Shown here one piece after another: positions 6,798 through 8,301 of a DNA stretch of 8,301 nt (position 1 is the stretch's first letter; every line of letters starts with the position of its first letter). The stretch comes from Phycisphaerae bacterium (GTDB taxonomy: Bacteria > Planctomycetota > Phycisphaerae > Sedimentisphaerales > Anaerobacaceae), in contig JAUWBX010000051.1 of NCBI GenBank assembly GCA_030609625.1, forward strand, positions 1 to 8,301, read 5' to 3'. The notes under the pieces are model-generated. The model was not told the origin of the DNA and made no database searches. It worked only from the letters and a program-made list of their open reading frames with translations. A program made the position numbers and the translations under genes.

Positions 6798-8189
6798 CTA
6801 TAATGTCCATCCATCGCGATATTCGCTTCGGATGTATTTGTTCGCCTCAAGTAGATTGGTAATCTTCATATTTGGGCCGTCATAATACAGCTTAATGCCC
6901 TTTTCATATAACTTCTGGCCCATCCGCAGGGCTATATTGCCTAATAAAACCACTTCGGTCAGCGGCCCTGAGACATCGAAACTGGAACTTGCCGGCGGGC
7001 CGCCCTTGCAGGCATCGAGCCACTCTTTATGATGGCCGGGCGAACGGGCCAGAATCCGCGGTGGCTTGCCGTATTCTTTGCTCCTTGATTCCGGCAGCAG
7101 TCTGTGGCCTAACATCTTGCCCTTGTCGCCCAAAAACAGATTATCATCGGCATTACCGAAACGCAAACCTTCCTCAAGCTCTTCCGGCCGGGCGGGCATC
7201 AGGCCGCCGTCATACCAGGTCAGCTTCAGCGCCGGAAAATCGTACCTTACCGGGAATTCATAACGAATGATAGACGCCAGAGGAGCGGTTTCAGAATTCA
7301 CCCCGCTGGAGCAGGCCTCCACGCACGTCGGACACCCTAACTTCAAGGCCAGGAAAATCGGAGCGAGCTGATGACAGCCTATATCGCCCAACACTCCCGT
7401 TCCGAAGTCCCACCAGCCCCGCCAGCTAAACGGCAGATAACAGGGATGATAAGGCCGCTCCGGCGCCGGGCCAAGCCACAAATCCCAATCAAGCCCATCG
7501 GGCACATCCGGGGTTTCCCTGGGCCGGTCGATACCACGGGGCGAGATTGGTCTGTTGCACCAGGAATGGATCTCACGAACCGGACCGATTGCACCGTCCC
7601 AGATAAATTCACACACCAGACGAGTCGTTTCAGAGGCCTGACCCTGGTTGCCTAATTGGGTGGCCACTCCGGCTTCTCGGGCCGCCTCGGTAACCTTGCG
7701 GACCTCATATATCGAATGGGCCAATGGTTTCTCGCAATAGACATGCTTGCCCATCTTGATTGCCATCATAGTAGCAACGGCATGTGTATGGTCCGGCGTA
7801 GCCACTACCACCGCGTCGATGTTCCTGTCCTCTTTGTCTAACATCCTGCGGAAATCGCGGTACTTCTTGGCGTTGGGATAACGTTTGAAAGTACCCGCCG
7901 CACGCCTCTGGTCCACATCGCACAGAGCGACAATGTTTTCACTGCTGAGGGCTTCGAGGTCGCCGGCCCCTTGACCACCTACACCAACACCGGCAATATT
8001 AAGCTTCTCGCTTGGCGCAGTACGCCCGGGGCCGCCAAGTACGTGTCGGGGGACTATTGTAAATGCAGCTACGGCCGCTGCGCCACCAATAAAATCACGG
8101 CGGGACAGCCCGGTCTCTCTGTCGGTCGCCCGGGACCTTTGCGCAGATTGCGTCTGCCGCCCTTTAGCAGTTTCTTTATGGCCTTTCAT
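6798..8189 (-). CDS. Tat-exported Gfo/Idh/MocA oxidoreductase, first gene of the cluster
   Basis: Probable NAD(P)-dependent sugar or glycoside oxidoreductase, 463 residues. The ATG at 8189 (MKGHKE) is preferred because it aligns with the paralogues' MKNHKK and MKDRNK; an ATG at 8201 would add MNAV. Neither start has a strong ribosome binding site (AGGA lies 11 nt before 8189). The n-region is about 13 residues longer than in the paralogues, then Tat motif SRRDFIGG (29-36). From 8189, the dinucleotide loop GVGGQGAG is near 69-76, CEKPLAH near 152-158 (Glu153, Lys154) and the catalytic pair Asp269/His273 in GDIGCHQLA. Here the acidic residue three after the His, present in both paralogues (HxxD), is Ala276. 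A CPTCVEAC segment (286-293) is absent from the others, which read YPISVEA. The end YRDGWTL is shared. It probably leads the operon, just downstream of a pair of palindromes. Confidence 0.93.
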   Translation of the reverse strand: MKGHKETAKGRQTQSAQRSRATDRETGLSRRDFIGGAAAVAAFTIVPRHVLGGPGRTAPSEKLNIAGVGVGGQGAGDLEALSSENIVALCDVDQRRAAGTFKRYPNAKKYRDFRRMLDKEDRNIDAVVVATPDHTHAVATMMAIKMGKHVYCEKPLAHSIYEVRKVTEAAREAGVATQLGNQGQASETTRLVCEFIWDGAIGPVREIHSWCNRPISPRGIDRPRETPDVPDGLDWDLWLGPAPERPYHPCYLPFSWRGWWDFGTGVLGDIGCHQLAPIFLALKLGCPTCVEACSSGVNSETAPLASIIRYEFPVRYDFPALKLTWYDGGLMPARPEELEEGLRFGNADDNLFLGDKGKMLGHRLLPESRSKEYGKPPRILARSPGHHKEWLDACKGGPPASSSFDVSGPLTEVVLLGNIALRMGQKLYEKGIKLYYDGPNMKITNLLEANKYIRSEYRDGWTL

Positions 8190-8234
8190 AACAGCGTTCA
8201 TCCTGGATTAAGCCCATTTCTATTTTCACAGCGT

Positions 8235-8245
8235 GTTTGGCAAAC
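8235..8245. promoter_or_regulatory. Operator-like palindrome, site 1
   Basis: GTTTG-G-CAAAC is a perfect 5+1+5 dyad 45 bp upstream of the first gene's ATG at 8189. A near-identical dyad lies at 8278-8288, centre to centre 43 bp away. The pair suggests a binding site for a dimeric regulator controlling the cluster. The regulator family cannot be named from the half-site. Confidence 0.45.
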
Positions 8246-8277
8246 TCTCAGCAAATTCAAGGGCCCGTTCTGCACTG

Positions 8278-8288
8278 CTTTGCCAAAC
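8278..8288. promoter_or_regulatory. Operator-like palindrome, site 2
   Basis: CTTTG-C-CAAAC reads as the same dyad as 8235-8245 with one outer mismatch; TTTGCCAAAC (8279-8288) is the exact reverse complement of GTTTGGCAAA (8235-8244). Seen as a pair, the two sites also form a 10-bp inverted repeat that could make a hairpin in RNA, but the 34-nt loop and lack of a T run argue for a DNA-binding role. Confidence 0.45.
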
Positions 8289-8301
8289 GCCTCTATTGGT
8301 C

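Larger units (their letters stand above)
8190..8301. other. Upstream region of the five-gene cluster
   Basis: No gene is seen on either strand in this stretch. It holds the two palindromes described separately and a TTGAAT (minus strand, about 8261-8256) that could be a -35 box but lacks a good -10 at 16-18 bp. The promoter of the cluster is therefore not clearly visible; it may use a non-consensus box, an alternative sigma factor, or lie beyond 8301. Confidence 0.5.

Noticed and set aside
8273..8290. Possible sigma-54 promoter (TTGGCA...TGC on the minus strand)
   Set aside because: The distance between the GG and GC elements is 11 instead of the required 12 bases and the second element lacks TTGC; the TTGGCA is better explained as part of the paired palindrome.

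Overview
The window carries six protein-coding genes, all on the minus strand, so the natural reading direction is right to left. Their families, exported sugar-modifying enzymes in many paralogous copies, point to a Planctomycetota-type genome (perhaps Phycisphaerae/Sedimentisphaerales). Verrucomicrobiota, Lentisphaerota or Kiritimatiellota remain possible. This rests on protein style only: twin-arginine Gfo/Idh/MocA oxidoreductases beginning SRRDFMGAAAA, proteins with DUF1080 (3-keto-disaccharide hydrolase-like) domains, and a TIM-barrel/DUF1080 fusion. No marker gene is present.

Layout in transcription order. Positions 8301-8190 are an upstream control region with two copies of a TTTGGCAAA-type palindrome. 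Three paralogous twin-arginine oxidoreductases follow in tandem (8189-6798, 6711-5341 and 5265-3931). Next come a secreted xylose-isomerase-like TIM barrel fused to a DUF1080 domain (3881-2433) and, after 25 bp, a secreted protein with two DUF1080 domains (2407-977). These five genes are separated by 86, 75, 49 and 25 bp and look like one operon, ending at a candidate intrinsic terminator (about 953-932). A 233-bp gap then holds a near-consensus sigma-70 promoter (TTGACA, 17 bp, TATATT). It drives a fourth, more distant Gfo/Idh/MocA oxidoreductase (743-1), cut off by the window edge.

How the genes may work together (inference). The set matches the enzyme classes of the 3-keto-glycoside route known from Bacteroides thetaiotaomicron (BT2156-BT2159) and, for the redox and epimerase steps, E. 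coli YcjS/YcjR. An NAD-dependent Gfo/Idh/MocA enzyme oxidises a sugar hydroxyl, classically C3, of a glycoside. A DUF1080 protein then cleaves the activated glycosidic bond by elimination or hydrolysis. An AP_endonuc_2 TIM-barrel enzyme hydrates or epimerises the keto product. Here every member carries an export signal: Tat for the cofactor-binding oxidoreductases and Sec for the others. The whole route would therefore lie outside the cytoplasm. The fused gene could carry two consecutive steps on one chain. Substrate, reaction position and electron acceptor cannot be read from the sequence.

No RNA genes, mobile elements, CRISPR arrays or credible plus-strand genes were seen.
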